Part shown: piece after piece, positions 1-8,481 of the stretch
How the letters are laid out: each line of letters starts with the position of its first letter
How positions within the stretch are numbered: the first letter of the stretch is position 1
Origin: Vreelandella profundi
GTDB taxonomy: Bacteria > Pseudomonadota > Gammaproteobacteria > Pseudomonadales > Halomonadaceae
DNA: 64,000 nucleotides
Direction of reading: 5' to 3'
Assembly: GCF_019722725.1 (NCBI RefSeq)
Contig: NZ_CP077941.1
Location: forward strand, 992,001 to 1,056,000
Notes under the pieces: model-generated
Told to the model about the DNA's origin: nothing
Seen by the model: the letters and a program-made list of their open reading frames with translations, nothing else
The model's database searches: none
Program-made: the position numbers and the translations under genes

Positions 1-1
1 G

Positions 2-568
2 CTGGTTGTCACTGAAGAAGGCAATCTGCACTGCCTCGATGCCAAACTGGGCCTCGACAGCAATGCGCTGTACCGCCACCCAGACCTGCAAGCTATGCGC
101 GATCCGTCTCAAGAAGACCAGCGCGAAGCCGATGCGGCGAAGTGGGAGCTTAACTATGTAGCGCTTGATGGCAACATCGGCTGCATGGTAAATGGCGCAG
201 GCCTGGCCATGGGTACGATGGATATTGTTAACCTGAGCGGCGGCAAGCCAGCAAACTTCTTGGACGTCGGCGGCGGCGCAACCAAGGAGCGCGTAGCTGA
301 AGCGTTCAAAATCATCCTGTCTGACGACAATGTTAAAGCCGTACTGGTTAACATCTTCGGCGGTATCGTACGTTGCGACATGATTGCTGAAGGCATTATC
401 GGTGCCGTTGAGCAAGTCGGTGTCAATGTGCCGGTTGTCGTACGTCTAGAAGGTAACAACGCCGAGCTGGGTGCTGAAAAATTAGCGTCTAGCGGTCTGA
501 ATATCATCGCGGCTACCAGTCTGACCGACGCGGCTCAGCAGGTCGTTAAAGCGGCGGAGGGCAAGTAA
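2..568 (+). CDS. sucC: Succinyl-CoA synthetase beta subunit (C-terminal part)
   Basis: The reading frame is open from the window edge, so only the last 188 residues are present and the start lies upstream. This is the ADP-forming beta subunit, which binds nucleotide and closes the succinyl-CoA/succinate step of the TCA cycle with SucD. The visible part is the ligase domain. It shows the family stretches [15 protein letters not shown] and [13 protein letters not shown], then [10 protein letters not shown] and VRLEGNN, which are near identical to proteobacterial SucC. The stop codon overlaps the sucD start codon by one base, so the two subunits are translationally coupled. Confidence 0.97.
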   Translation: MVVTEEGNLHCLDAKLGLDSNALYRHPDLQAMRDPSQEDQREADAAKWELNYVALDGNIGCMVNGAGLAMGTMDIVNLSGGKPANFLDVGGGATKERVAEAFKIILSDDNVKAVLVNIFGGIVRCDMIAEGIIGAVEQVGVNVPVVVRLEGNNAELGAEKLASSGLNIIAATSLTDAAQQVVKAAEGK

Positions 569-1440
569 TGAGCATCCTGATCGATAAGAACACCAAGGTC
601 ATCTGCCAGGGCTTCACCGGTGGCCAGGGCACGTTCCACTCCGAGCAGGCGATTGCCTACGGTACGCAAATGGTCGGTGGTGTTACGCCGGGCAAAGGCG
701 GCCAAACGCACCTCGGTCTGCCCGTTTTTAACACCGTTAAAGAAGCGGTAGAGAAAACCGGTGCGGAAGCCAGCGTTATCTACGTGCCGGCGCCGTTCTG
801 TAAAGACTCAATCCTTGAAGCGGCGAATGCCGGTATCAAGCTGATTGTGTGCATCACTGAAGGCATCGCTACGCTAGATATGCTCGAAGCAAAAGTTAAA
901 TGCGACGAGCTGGGCGTACGTCTGATCGGCCCTAACTGCCCGGGTGTTATTACACCGGGTGAATGCAAAATCGGCATCATGCCGGGGCATATTCATCAGC
1001 CAGGCCGCGTCGGCATCGTATCGCGTTCAGGTACCTTGACCTATGAAGCCGTTAAGCAGACAACTGATCACGGTTTTGGTCAGTCTACCTGTGTTGGTAT
1101 CGGCGGCGACCCGATTCCGGGTTCTAACTTCATCGACATCCTTGAGATGTTCGAGAAAGACCCGAAAACCGAAGCCATCGTTATGATCGGTGAAATCGGC
1201 GGTACGGCGGAAGAAGAAGCGGCGGCTTACATCAAAGACCACGTTTCTAAGCCTGTGGTTTCTTACATTGCCGGTGTTACTGCACCTCCTGGCAAGCGTA
1301 TGGGCCATGCGGGCGCAATCATCTCTGGCGGTAAAGGCACCGCTGACGAGAAGTTTGCGGCCCTTGAAGACGCCGGTGTTAAAACCGTGCGCTCTTTGGC
1401 TGACATTGGCGATGCGCTAAAAGAAGTTACTGGCTGGTAA
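568..1440 (+). CDS. sucD: Succinyl-CoA synthetase alpha subunit
   Basis: The 290-residue protein has the family's usual length. It carries the CoA-binding Rossmann domain at the N-terminus ([10 protein letters not shown] near residue 15) and the ligase domain after it. The phosphohistidine is His247 in [10 protein letters not shown]. The alpha subunit relays phosphate between the CoA thioester and the nucleotide bound on SucC. It starts on the last base of sucC's stop codon and ends just before a strong hairpin terminator, so it is the last gene of its operon (in related bacteria sdh-sucAB-lpd-sucCD, not visible here). Confidence 0.98.
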   Translation: MSILIDKNTKVICQGFTGGQGTFHSEQAIAYGTQMVGGVTPGKGGQTHLGLPVFNTVKEAVEKTGAEASVIYVPAPFCKDSILEAANAGIKLIVCITEGIATLDMLEAKVKCDELGVRLIGPNCPGVITPGECKIGIMPGHIHQPGRVGIVSRSGTLTYEAVKQTTDHGFGQSTCVGIGGDPIPGSNFIDILEMFEKDPKTEAIVMIGEIGGTAEEEAAAYIKDHVSKPVVSYIAGVTAPPGKRMGHAGAIISGGKGTADEKFAALEDAGVKTVRSLADIGDALKEVTGW

Positions 1441-1466
1441 GCCATTGACGTTTAGCTGCACGCTGT

Positions 1467-1493
1467 AAAGGCGCCCTTCGGGGCGCCTTTATT
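1467..1493 (+). terminator. Rho-independent terminator after sucCD
   Basis: The stem AAAGGCGCCC pairs with GGGCGCCTTT around the loop TTCG and is followed by ATT. It sits 27 bases after the sucD stop and may also act on the convergent flippase-like gene. Confidence 0.85.
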
Positions 1494-1508
1494 CGTTAGC
1501 GGATAAGG

Positions 1509-2570
1509 TTATTGTTCAGAATAACGACTGAGCAGACGGTAGCCATACACAACGAATAGCGGTGCACCTGCTGCTAGGTAAAGGTGATAGCTGACTAACC
1601 GCCACACCAGCACCGCTGCTGCGGCCTGTTCGCGTCCCATCAATGGCAATAATAGGCTGCCCACGCCCACTTCAGCGGCACCCGCGCCACCGGGCAAAAA
1701 GCTCAGCTGGCTGGCCGCCATCGAGAGCATTTGGGTTAAGAATGTCCACATCCAATCCGCATGCCCACCAACCCCCAGCACCGCTAAATACAGTAAGCTA
1801 TAGCGCATTAGCCAATGGATCGTCGTTAGCAGCAGCATGGCCAGTAGCGTAACGCGCGGCAGAGAAAGCGTTACCTTCAACGCATGTCGGCAGCGTAATA
1901 AACGGCGTGTTAGCCAGCGGCGCCGGTAGCGGCTTGGCCACGGCGTTGCTAAGCGTTTTGTTCGCAATAAGTACGGCAAATAGCGCATGATCAAACTGAT
2001 CAGGGCTGCCATGAAGGCTAAGCCAGCCAACGCCCACTGCACTAGCGATTGATGCGGCCACTGGGTATCGGTGACCAGCGAAAAAAGCACCAGCCCACTC
2101 AGCATGGCGAGAAAAAACACTAGGTCGCAGCCCTGATCAATCAGAAACACCGCCGTGCCTTTGGCCGGTGGAAAGCCGCGCCTAGCCAGTAGCAATAGCA
2201 GCGTCACAGGCCCGCCACTGCCTCCTGGCGTGGCGCACAGCGCAAATTTAGACGCCAGTTCAATACCCAGCGCGCTGCGTTGGCCGAGTCTGCCTGCACG
2301 GCCGCCCAGCATTAACCGTAGCCTCACTGCATTAATGTTCCAGCACATAAAGGCCATCGCCAGCATCAGTGCTAATAAGCCCAAGGGGAAATGCCTGACA
2401 CGCTGCAGCGCCTCAGTGCCGCCCAGCCATGTGGTGAGCACTAACGGCGCAATCAGCGCTAACGCAATCATCACGCCATGGAGCGGCCGCCACTGCAGCA
2501 GCCGACGATTAGCGGTGTTGGGGGAGAGCATAGGGCTGGCTGCCGTGACAAAGGAGGCGGTAGTGCTCAA
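1509..2570 (-). CDS. Flippase-like integral membrane protein (LPG_synthase_TM / UPF0104 family)
   Basis: The protein has about 353 residues and is almost wholly hydrophobic, with seven or eight predicted membrane segments. The motif LPGGAGAAEVGVG near residue 295 and the SKFALCATPGGSGGP stretch are typical of the family that includes the membrane half of lysyl-phosphatidylglycerol synthase. No aminoacyl-transferase domain is attached, so it is probably a lipid or glycolipid translocase rather than an MprF. Its 5' end overlaps the upstream glycosyltransferase gene by 62 bp if the TTG at 2570 is used. An ATG at 2531 is an alternative, and neither has a clear ribosome site. Overlap with the GT4 gene suggests one transcript and a shared product, perhaps a glycosylated lipid. 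The substrate is unknown. Confidence 0.75.
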   Translation of the reverse strand: MSTTASFVTAASPMLSPNTANRRLLQWRPLHGVMIALALIAPLVLTTWLGGTEALQRVRHFPLGLLALMLAMAFMCWNINAVRLRLMLGGRAGRLGQRSALGIELASKFALCATPGGSGGPVTLLLLLARRGFPPAKGTAVFLIDQGCDLVFFLAMLSGLVLFSLVTDTQWPHQSLVQWALAGLAFMAALISLIMRYLPYLLRTKRLATPWPSRYRRRWLTRRLLRCRHALKVTLSLPRVTLLAMLLLTTIHWLMRYSLLYLAVLGVGGHADWMWTFLTQMLSMAASQLSFLPGGAGAAEVGVGSLLLPLMGREQAAAAVLVWRLVSYHLYLAAGAPLFVVYGYRLLSRYSEQ

Positions 2571-3627
2571 GCAGTGAGTGCATGACGCCGTCCCAATTGA
2601 AGTGGCGCTCTACATGCCTGCGCGCGTGATGTCCGCTGGCCGCAACGTCATTGCTGAACAGCGCAACGCAGGCTTCCGCCATCGCCGCAGGGTCTAGCGG
2701 GCGGCATAAAATGCCGGCCCCCAGCGGCACGTTTTCTGCGAGCGCGCCCGCTCTGGCCGCGACCACCGGAATTCCGCTCGCCATGGCTTCCTGGGCAATT
2801 AAACCGAAGGTCTCCCGTGTGCCGGCATGTAGCAGAGCATCGCTACTGGCCAATGCTTTTGCCACCTCATGCACGCCGCAGCAGCGGTTCACAATGGTGA
2901 CATTGCTGGCAGCGTGATGGGGCATGCCAGGCCCCATTAGCAGCAAATGATAATCGCCACCTAGCTGGCGCATAGTTGAAAGCAAGATATCGATATTTTT
3001 CTCGCGGGAGTTTCGCCCCACGAAGATCAGCAGCTTTTTATCGGGAGGTATGCCCAGCGTTTGGCGAAACGTCGCGTCACGCTGTTGAGGGTTAAAGCGT
3101 GCTAAATCGACGCCCAGCGGCTGTACCCTAACGTTGTCGACACCCCAGTCGCGTAAACGATTAGCCATCGCGTTGCAGGGCGCCAGTACGCTATCAAACT
3201 GGCGGTAAAGATTGGTGACGTAGCGAATTAGGCGCTTTTCAACGTGGCGTCCAAAGCGATCGCCCATCAAGCGCGGTAGGTCTGAGTGATAAAAGCCTAC
3301 CACCGGCACGCCAAGTTGTTGGCCTGCGGCAAGCGCCGCCCACGCCGTCACGTAAGGATCACCGGCTTCAATAAGGTCTGGCTGTAGGTCAATCAGGGTG
3401 TCTCGCCATGCTCTCCCGCGTAGCGGGAAACGGTAGCCCTGGCCCAGCGGTAAATGTAATGCCGGCAGCGTGTGATGATCGCCAAGGCTATCGCGCTCTG
3501 CCCCCGGCACCAGCAGGCTAGTGCGCAGCTGAGGCAGGTGTGAAAACACGCGATGTTTGGCCTGTAAGTAAGTGCGTACACCGCCACTGGCGGGTGCATA
3601 AAACATCGTTACGTCTGCGATGTGCAA
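2509..3627 (-). CDS. GT4-family glycosyltransferase
   Basis: This 372-residue GT-B fold enzyme resembles the GT4 mannosyl/glucosyl transferases that build glycolipids. The N-terminal acceptor domain begins MHIADVTMFYAPASGGVRTYL, where the GGVR loop binds nucleotide sugar. The donor domain carries FVGRNSREKN and the EX7E motif in ETFGLIAQEA. I chose the TTG at 3627 because GGAGG lies five bases upstream; a longer frame from 3639 would place that ribosome site inside the gene. It overlaps the flippase-like gene downstream. Acceptor and donor cannot be told from sequence; glycolipid synthesis is an inference from the neighbour. Confidence 0.8.
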   Translation of the reverse strand: MHIADVTMFYAPASGGVRTYLQAKHRVFSHLPQLRTSLLVPGAERDSLGDHHTLPALHLPLGQGYRFPLRGRAWRDTLIDLQPDLIEAGDPYVTAWAALAAGQQLGVPVVGFYHSDLPRLMGDRFGRHVEKRLIRYVTNLYRQFDSVLAPCNAMANRLRDWGVDNVRVQPLGVDLARFNPQQRDATFRQTLGIPPDKKLLIFVGRNSREKNIDILLSTMRQLGGDYHLLLMGPGMPHHAASNVTIVNRCCGVHEVAKALASSDALLHAGTRETFGLIAQEAMASGIPVVAARAGALAENVPLGAGILCRPLDPAAMAEACVALFSNDVAASGHHARRHVERHFNWDGVMHSLLEHYRLLCHGSQPYALPQHR

Positions 3628-3724
3628 ACTAACCTCCAAAACCTAGCCGTGTCATCGTTTCACCATAAGGGAGAAATAAGTCAGTTCGGCGACAGCGAGC
3701 GTGAGCGTCTTGGATTATTAGCGC

Positions 3725-3752
3725 TGGACTCCTGTTTAAATAAGGCTATGAT
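3725..3752 (+). promoter_or_regulatory. Predicted sigma-70 promoter of the RHH-esterase pair
   Basis: TGGACT (3725-3730) and TATGAT (3747-3752) are separated by 16 bases. The -10 matches consensus at five of six positions. The predicted transcription start would fall inside the palindrome that follows. Confidence 0.45.
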
Positions 3753-3754
3753 AA

Positions 3755-3776
3755 ATACCATCCATATGGATGGTAT
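3755..3776. promoter_or_regulatory. Perfect 22-bp palindrome, probable operator
   Basis: ATACCATCCAT followed by ATGGATGGTAT is a perfect 11+11 palindrome with no spacer. It begins two bases after a good -10 box and lies 88 bases before the RHH regulator gene. This is the usual place for an autoregulatory repressor site, and RHH proteins bind such inverted repeats as dimers of dimers. Confidence 0.7.
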
Positions 3777-3863
3777 GGGGATGTTTTTTTATTATTGGGT
3801 GTCGCTCCGATGCAGGGGGGCGTGTCATTGTTTTCACCTTTATAAAGCAATAAGGAATGGGCC

Positions 3864-4280
3864 ATGAGCGTGCATGAATTTCGCCGTAAAAGCGCAGACT
3901 CGAGCGAGAAGATCACCATTAATCTGGGGGTTGTCGATCTGGGGCAGATCGACTTGCTCGTTCAGGAGGGGTTCTATTCCAACCGGACCGATCTAATTCG
4001 TACCGCCATCCGCAACCAGCTGGCAACGCATGCCGATGTTGTTAAGGAGACCGTCTCCCGCAAGGCATTCGTGCTAGGCCTGGAGCATTACAGCCGTATT
4101 GATCTGGAAGCCCTGCAGTCGGCGGGCGAGACGCTGCAGATTCAGGTACTGGGCATGGTAAGTATTGCCGACGATGTGACGCCTGAGCTTGCCCGCGACA
4201 CGATTGAATCGGTGGTAGTGCTTGGCGCCCTGCATGCAAGCGCCGCGGTCAAGGCCGCTTTGGCGGATCGCATCTACTAA
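3864..4280 (+). CDS. Ribbon-helix-helix (CopG-like) transcriptional regulator
   Basis: The 138-residue protein has an RHH DNA-binding fold at residues 16-55. The strand KITINLG is followed by helices DLGQIDLLVQEG and NRTDLIRTAIRNQL. The C-terminal 80 residues (VLGLEHYSRIDLEALQSAGETLQIQVLGMVSIADDVTPELA...) form a ligand or oligomerisation region I cannot assign to a known domain. A ribosome site AAGGA precedes the ATG. The esterase gene follows after a 30-base gap and is almost surely co-transcribed. The upstream palindrome points to negative autoregulation. It lacks the metal ligands of NikR. Confidence 0.8.
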   Translation: MSVHEFRRKSADSSEKITINLGVVDLGQIDLLVQEGFYSNRTDLIRTAIRNQLATHADVVKETVSRKAFVLGLEHYSRIDLEALQSAGETLQIQVLGMVSIADDVTPELARDTIESVVVLGALHASAAVKAALADRIY

Positions 4281-4310
4281 TCTCTGTATGAATCAATAAG
4301 GACATTGACG

Positions 4311-5432
4311 ATGATTGACGCCAACATGACCAAGCGAATGGAAGAGGCAACGCGGCTCACGCGCGCAGGAAAGCTGCACGAGGCGATGGCGCTTCTTAAC
4401 GGCGGCGCACCCGAAACGAGAAGTAAGCAAGCGCCGAGTAAGGCTTACCGGGGCGGCGATACCTACATGGGCACCTGCCAGCGTGTTGAAGACGAACCGA
4501 CGGTGTCGCGAGCATCAACGGCGCAACCATCCACAGCGTTTGATCGTACCCGTGCGAAAAATGCGGGCACTTTTACTGCCGGTCGCTTTACGCATCATGT
4601 TGGCTCGCGTGATTACAAACTGTATCTGCCTAGCGGCTATCACGGCCAGGCGCTGCCTCTGGTGGTGATGCTTCATGGCTGCACACAGAGCCCGGATGAT
4701 TTCGCCGCGGGAACCGCGATGAATGGTCTCGCCGAAGCGCAGCTGTGCTGCGTGCTTTATCCGGCTCAGCCGATGACCGCTAACAGCTCAAAGTGCTGGA
4801 ACTGGTTTAGAGCCGAGGATCAGCAGCGCGAGGGCGGTGAGCCAGCCATTCTTGCTGGCATGACACGTCACATCATCGACACTCACGGGCTTGATGCTAC
4901 GCGGGTTTATGTCGCGGGGCTTTCAGCGGGCGGGGCCATGGCGGTCACGCTGTCGATGACCTATCCGGAGCTATTTGCCGCAGCGGGCATTCACTCCGGC
5001 CTGCCTCACGGCGTAGCGCAGAGCCTTCCGGATGCGCTCGGCGCCATGCAAGGCGGAACAGGATCCCTGGGAAGAGGCAACGTAAAAGCCGGCGGATGGG
5101 CATCGAAAGTGCCCGCCATTATCTTCCATGGCGACCGTGACACCACCGTGCACCCCAGCAATGCGGAGCGCGTTGCTGCTCAGTACCGCGCAGCAAGTAT
5201 CGGTGCGGTGCCTAACATAGAGCAGGGTAGAGCCGCGAATGGGCATGCCTATACACGCACAGCGCATAATAACGCCGACGGCATATCACAAATGGAGCAG
5301 TGGCAGATACACGGGGCGGGGCACGCCTGGTCAGGCGGCAGTGCTAAGGGAAGCTACACCGATCCTAAGGGCCCTGATGCCAGTAAAGAAATGCTGCGTT
5401 TTTTCTTACAACACGGGCATCAGCACGGCTAA
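4311..5432 (+). CDS. PHB-depolymerase-family esterase (LpqC-like)
   Basis: The 373-residue alpha/beta hydrolase belongs to the extracellular PHB depolymerase/feruloyl esterase group. The oxyanion region is MLHGCTQSP (about 121), the nucleophile is Ser205 in AGLSAGG, the acid lies in HGDRD (275-277) and His338 is in GAGHAW. The first 80 residues hold a short amphipathic segment and a linker, without a signal peptide, so the enzyme looks intracellular despite its family. The ATG at 4311 has AAGGA eight bases upstream; a TTG six bases earlier is less likely. It follows the RHH regulator, and a strong two-way terminator lies after it. The substrate could be polyhydroxyalkanoate oligomers or another ester. 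No phasin or PHA synthase is nearby, so a PHA role is unproven. Confidence 0.8.
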   Translation: MIDANMTKRMEEATRLTRAGKLHEAMALLNGGAPETRSKQAPSKAYRGGDTYMGTCQRVEDEPTVSRASTAQPSTAFDRTRAKNAGTFTAGRFTHHVGSRDYKLYLPSGYHGQALPLVVMLHGCTQSPDDFAAGTAMNGLAEAQLCCVLYPAQPMTANSSKCWNWFRAEDQQREGGEPAILAGMTRHIIDTHGLDATRVYVAGLSAGGAMAVTLSMTYPELFAAAGIHSGLPHGVAQSLPDALGAMQGGTGSLGRGNVKAGGWASKVPAIIFHGDRDTTVHPSNAERVAAQYRAASIGAVPNIEQGRAANGHAYTRTAHNNADGISQMEQWQIHGAGHAWSGGSAKGSYTDPKGPDASKEMLRFFLQHGHQHG

Positions 5433-5473
5433 CCCTAGCGTTGAATAGATACTTTAAGTGACCGCTCGATAGA

Positions 5474-5507
5474 CACAATAACGGCGCCCTAAGGCGCCGT
5501 TATTGTG
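5474..5507. terminator. Bidirectional terminator between esterase and rnb
   Basis: A perfect 15-bp stem (CACAATAACGGCGCC and its complement) closes on the loop CTAA. It sits between two converging genes, and the A/T-rich outer stem supplies a weak U-tract on both strands. Confidence 0.85.
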
Positions 5508-5528
5508 TACCGCTGATGGTTACGTTGC

Positions 5529-7469
5529 TTAGACCGCTGGCTTAGCAACCAAAGAGCGAGTCTCTTCGCGGGCTTCGGTGAGCACGACGCGAAGCGGATC
5601 GCCTAGCTTATAGCGTTCTTCGCCTTCGATCTGAATGCGACCCTCTTTATCATCAATCACCACTTTGCTGCGGTCACTGTGCATTAAGGGGGCGGGTACA
5701 AACGCCGTTGCGCCATTCTCCAGCAGGCGAACGCGCATACCGCCACGGTTGATGGCCATAATTTCGGCGTCAAACGCATCTTGATTCTGTGCGGCAGGCG
5801 TTAAATAGCGCACGTAAAGCCAGTCTTTCACATCGCGCTCGGCCATACGGTTCAGGCGGCGGCGCTCCGTCAGCTGCTCGGTGAGCTGCTGAGTCGCTTC
5901 GGCGGGCGCCTGTTCGCCTTTAAGTACAAGCTTGATGAGGCGGTGATTGACCATGTCGCCGTACTTACGGATTGGCGAGGTCCAGGTGGCGTAGGCCGCG
6001 AGACCCAGGCCGAAGTGTGGGCCAGGCTGAGCCGACATCATCGTGAAGCCTTGGAAGCGGCGCAGACGAGCGTCTAACCAAGCGTCATCGCGACTTTCCA
6101 GCGCGCGCTTAAGCTCGGTGTAACGGGCAAGCTCGGTTAACGCTTCGCGATCTACCACGATCTCTTGGCCTGCCAGGAATTCTTGGGCGGCCTCGGCTTT
6201 TTCCGGTTCAAACGCGCGGTGCACGTTAAAGATCCCGTGGCCGATGTTGGTTGCCAGGAAGTCGGCGCAGCAGGCATTGGCCACAATCATCGACTCTTCG
6301 ATCATGCGGTTGGCGATACGGCGCTCTTCGGTGCGCACTGCCAATACGTTACCGGCCGCATCCAAATCAAAGACGTAATCCGGGCGGTCTTTAAATACCA
6401 GCGCATGCTCGTTGCGCCAAGCGGTTCGCGCTTCAGTTAAATCACGCAGCGCGGTGAGCTGCTCAGCGATAGCGTCCGCCGGTGCCCAGTCGCCTTGACC
6501 TTCAATCCAGTCAGAGACGTTGTCATAAACAAGTTTGGCGTGGGACTTAACGTTGGCTGCAAAGAAGCGATACTCGCCCAGGCTGCCGTCGGCATTAATT
6601 TCCAGCGTGCAGGCTAGCGCGGGGCGATCCTGGTTTTCCCACAGCGAGCAGAGATCGTCGGCCAGCTGTTCTGGCAGCATGGTGACATTCTGACCAGGTA
6701 GGTAAACGGTAAAGGCGCGGACGCGGGCTTCTAAATCAGCGGCATGGCCTTCTTCCACGTAGGCGGTGGGGTCGGCAATGGCCACGCTTAAACGCCAGCC
6801 GCCTTCGCTGCGGATGGCGACGTGCAACGCATCATCCATGTCGCGGGTTTTTTCACCATCAATGGTGAAGAAGGGCGTGGACGTTAAGTCTTCACGGGTA
6901 AGGCCTTCATCATGCAGCGGCCATTCGCTGCCTGCGTCGGGACATTCTTGCTCCAGCGCGTGGCGGGCCAGGGTGACGCGCCACGGCACGGCCGGGTTAT
7001 CGCTTTTAGCGACCAGCTCATCAATCTGGGCAAAGAAGGCGCGGTCATCGGCTTTCAGCGGATGGCGCACCAGTCGAGCTACCACCCAGTCGCCGTCGGC
7101 AATGCTGTTTTCATCAAGGCTGTTTTTAATTCGCGCCTTAAGCACATTTTTGATCGACGGATGGTCAGGCACGACGGCAAGGCGACCTTCACGCTTTTGC
7201 ACGCGGGCCACAAATCGATCCAGCCCAGCCTCAATCAGCTTTTCAGGCTCAACGGATTTTTTGTCACCGTTCTCGTGGATAACTGCTTCCACGCGGTCAC
7301 CGTGAAGCACTTGCTTCATGGCCGGTGGCGGCACGAAATAAGATTCACCGTCGTCAGTTTCAAGAAAACCGAAACCTTTGTCGGTGGCTTTGATCACCCC
7401 TTCAGCGCGGGGGGTGGTTTGACGAATCTGTTGCTTGAGCTGGGCAAGCATGGAGTTATTCTGAAGCAT
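5529..7469 (-). CDS. rnb: Exoribonuclease II
   Basis: The 646-residue protein matches RNase II in length and order. A cold-shock RNA-binding domain (GVIKATDKGFGFLETDD, residues 24-40) is followed by a second OB region and the RNB catalytic domain. The magnesium ligands are Asp204, Asp210, Asp212 and Asp213 in TIDGEKTRDMDDA. A C-terminal S1 domain follows. It degrades single-stranded RNA from the 3' end. The start at 7469 (MLQNNSMLAQL) has only a weak GAG upstream, and the internal ATG at 7451 is a possible alternative. It is transcribed alone and ends at the terminator shared with the esterase. Confidence 0.95.
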   Translation of the reverse strand: MLQNNSMLAQLKQQIRQTTPRAEGVIKATDKGFGFLETDDGESYFVPPPAMKQVLHGDRVEAVIHENGDKKSVEPEKLIEAGLDRFVARVQKREGRLAVVPDHPSIKNVLKARIKNSLDENSIADGDWVVARLVRHPLKADDRAFFAQIDELVAKSDNPAVPWRVTLARHALEQECPDAGSEWPLHDEGLTREDLTSTPFFTIDGEKTRDMDDALHVAIRSEGGWRLSVAIADPTAYVEEGHAADLEARVRAFTVYLPGQNVTMLPEQLADDLCSLWENQDRPALACTLEINADGSLGEYRFFAANVKSHAKLVYDNVSDWIEGQGDWAPADAIAEQLTALRDLTEARTAWRNEHALVFKDRPDYVFDLDAAGNVLAVRTEERRIANRMIEESMIVANACCADFLATNIGHGIFNVHRAFEPEKAEAAQEFLAGQEIVVDREALTELARYTELKRALESRDDAWLDARLRRFQGFTMMSAQPGPHFGLGLAAYATWTSPIRKYGDMVNHRLIKLVLKGEQAPAEATQQLTEQLTERRRLNRMAERDVKDWLYVRYLTPAAQNQDAFDAEIMAINRGGMRVRLLENGATAFVPAPLMHSDRSKVVIDDKEGRIQIEGEERYKLGDPLRVVLTEAREETRSLVAKPAV

Positions 7470-7630
7470 GAGCTCAATCAGTTGGCGAGAGTTAGGGTGC
7501 CACTATACGGATTCCCGCAGGCCGCGCCAATTGTCACCATGCGAAGTTGGCGCAGATGACGGCGAGTCAAAGGCTTACACGCGCTCAGCGGAATCGGTTA
7601 AGCTAAACAGCCATGCCGATGGAGCGCGCT

Positions 7631-8428
7631 ATGACACCCCGCCTGATTGTTTCTGACCTGGATGGAACCCTGTTGGGAGGTGACCACACGCTGCACCCAA
7701 GCACCATTGAGGTGCTGCGAGCGCTGGTCAAAAAAGGCCATCACGTGGCGCTTGCCTCGGGCCGCCATTATGACGATATGAAGGTGTTTCGCGATCAGCT
7801 AGCAGTTCCTATGCACATGATCAGTACCAACGGCGCCTATGTTCACGACCCGGCAGGCAAACTGCTGGCGTCGTCTCATTTAGCGGGTGAGCACACGCAG
7901 GCGCTGATCGACCTGCCGCGCCCGCCTGAGGTGCGGCTTAATCTGTACCGCGAAAGCGGCTGGCATATTGACCAGGATGCCCCGCAGTTGCTCACTCTGC
8001 ACGCGTCCACCGGTTTTCGCTATCAGGTAGTTCCCCCCGCACAGATGGATAGCAGCGGCGTCGGCAAAGTACTCTATTTAGGCGATCCTAATGCGCTTAA
8101 ACGTCTTGAGGCGCAGATTCAAAAGGCCTATGGCGACGCGTTGCACATTACTTATTCAACAGAGTATTCGCTGGAAATTATGGCGGGCGGGGTCAATAAA
8201 GGCGTGGCGTTAGCAGCGCTGCTTGAACGCTTAGAGTTAACCCCGGCTGCGTGCCTGGCATTTGGCGATAATCTCAACGATACCGAAATGCTCGACCTGG
8301 CAGGGGAGGCGCAGATAATGGCGAATGCCCATCCTGCGCTATTTGATCGCATCCGCGGCGCTGAGCGCATCGGCGATCATGGTGATGCCGCGGTTGCCGA
8401 GTGGCTGAAAAAGCGGTTTAAGCTTTAA
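7631..8428 (+). CDS. Cof-type HAD-IIB family phosphatase (YidA-like)
   Basis: The 265-residue protein has the four HAD motifs. SDLDGTLLGG holds the nucleophile Asp near residue 8, ISTNGAY is motif II, and FGDNLNDTEML near 220 binds magnesium. The C2 cap sits between motifs II and III. Such enzymes dephosphorylate sugar phosphates and similar small metabolites; the substrate here is not known. The ATG at 7631 has GGAG six bases upstream, better than the ATG at 7613. It diverges from rnb and converges on the BCCT gene through a perfect hairpin. Confidence 0.85.
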   Translation: MTPRLIVSDLDGTLLGGDHTLHPSTIEVLRALVKKGHHVALASGRHYDDMKVFRDQLAVPMHMISTNGAYVHDPAGKLLASSHLAGEHTQALIDLPRPPEVRLNLYRESGWHIDQDAPQLLTLHASTGFRYQVVPPAQMDSSGVGKVLYLGDPNALKRLEAQIQKAYGDALHITYSTEYSLEIMAGGVNKGVALAALLERLELTPAACLAFGDNLNDTEMLDLAGEAQIMANAHPALFDRIRGAERIGDHGDAAVAEWLKKRFKL

Positions 8429-8446
8429 ACGTTGAAGAACACATTA

Positions 8447-8478
8447 AACATCCCTGCTGATCTCTCAGCAGGGATGTT
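8447..8478. terminator. Bidirectional terminator between HAD phosphatase and BCCT gene
   Basis: A perfect 14-bp stem (AACATCCCTGCTGA and its complement) encloses the loop TCTC. It ends three bases from the BCCT stop codon and serves both converging genes. Confidence 0.85.
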
Positions 8479-8481
8479 CTT

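Noticed and set aside
3622..3867. Open frame of 81 codons on the plus strand before the RHH gene
   Set aside because: It crosses the promoter and palindrome, has no ribosome site, resembles no protein family and overlaps the GT4 5' end.
4311..5432. Calling the esterase a true polyhydroxybutyrate depolymerase (phaZ)
   Set aside because: The family also holds feruloyl and acetyl-xylan esterases. No PHA genes are adjacent and there is no substrate-binding domain, so only the family is claimed.
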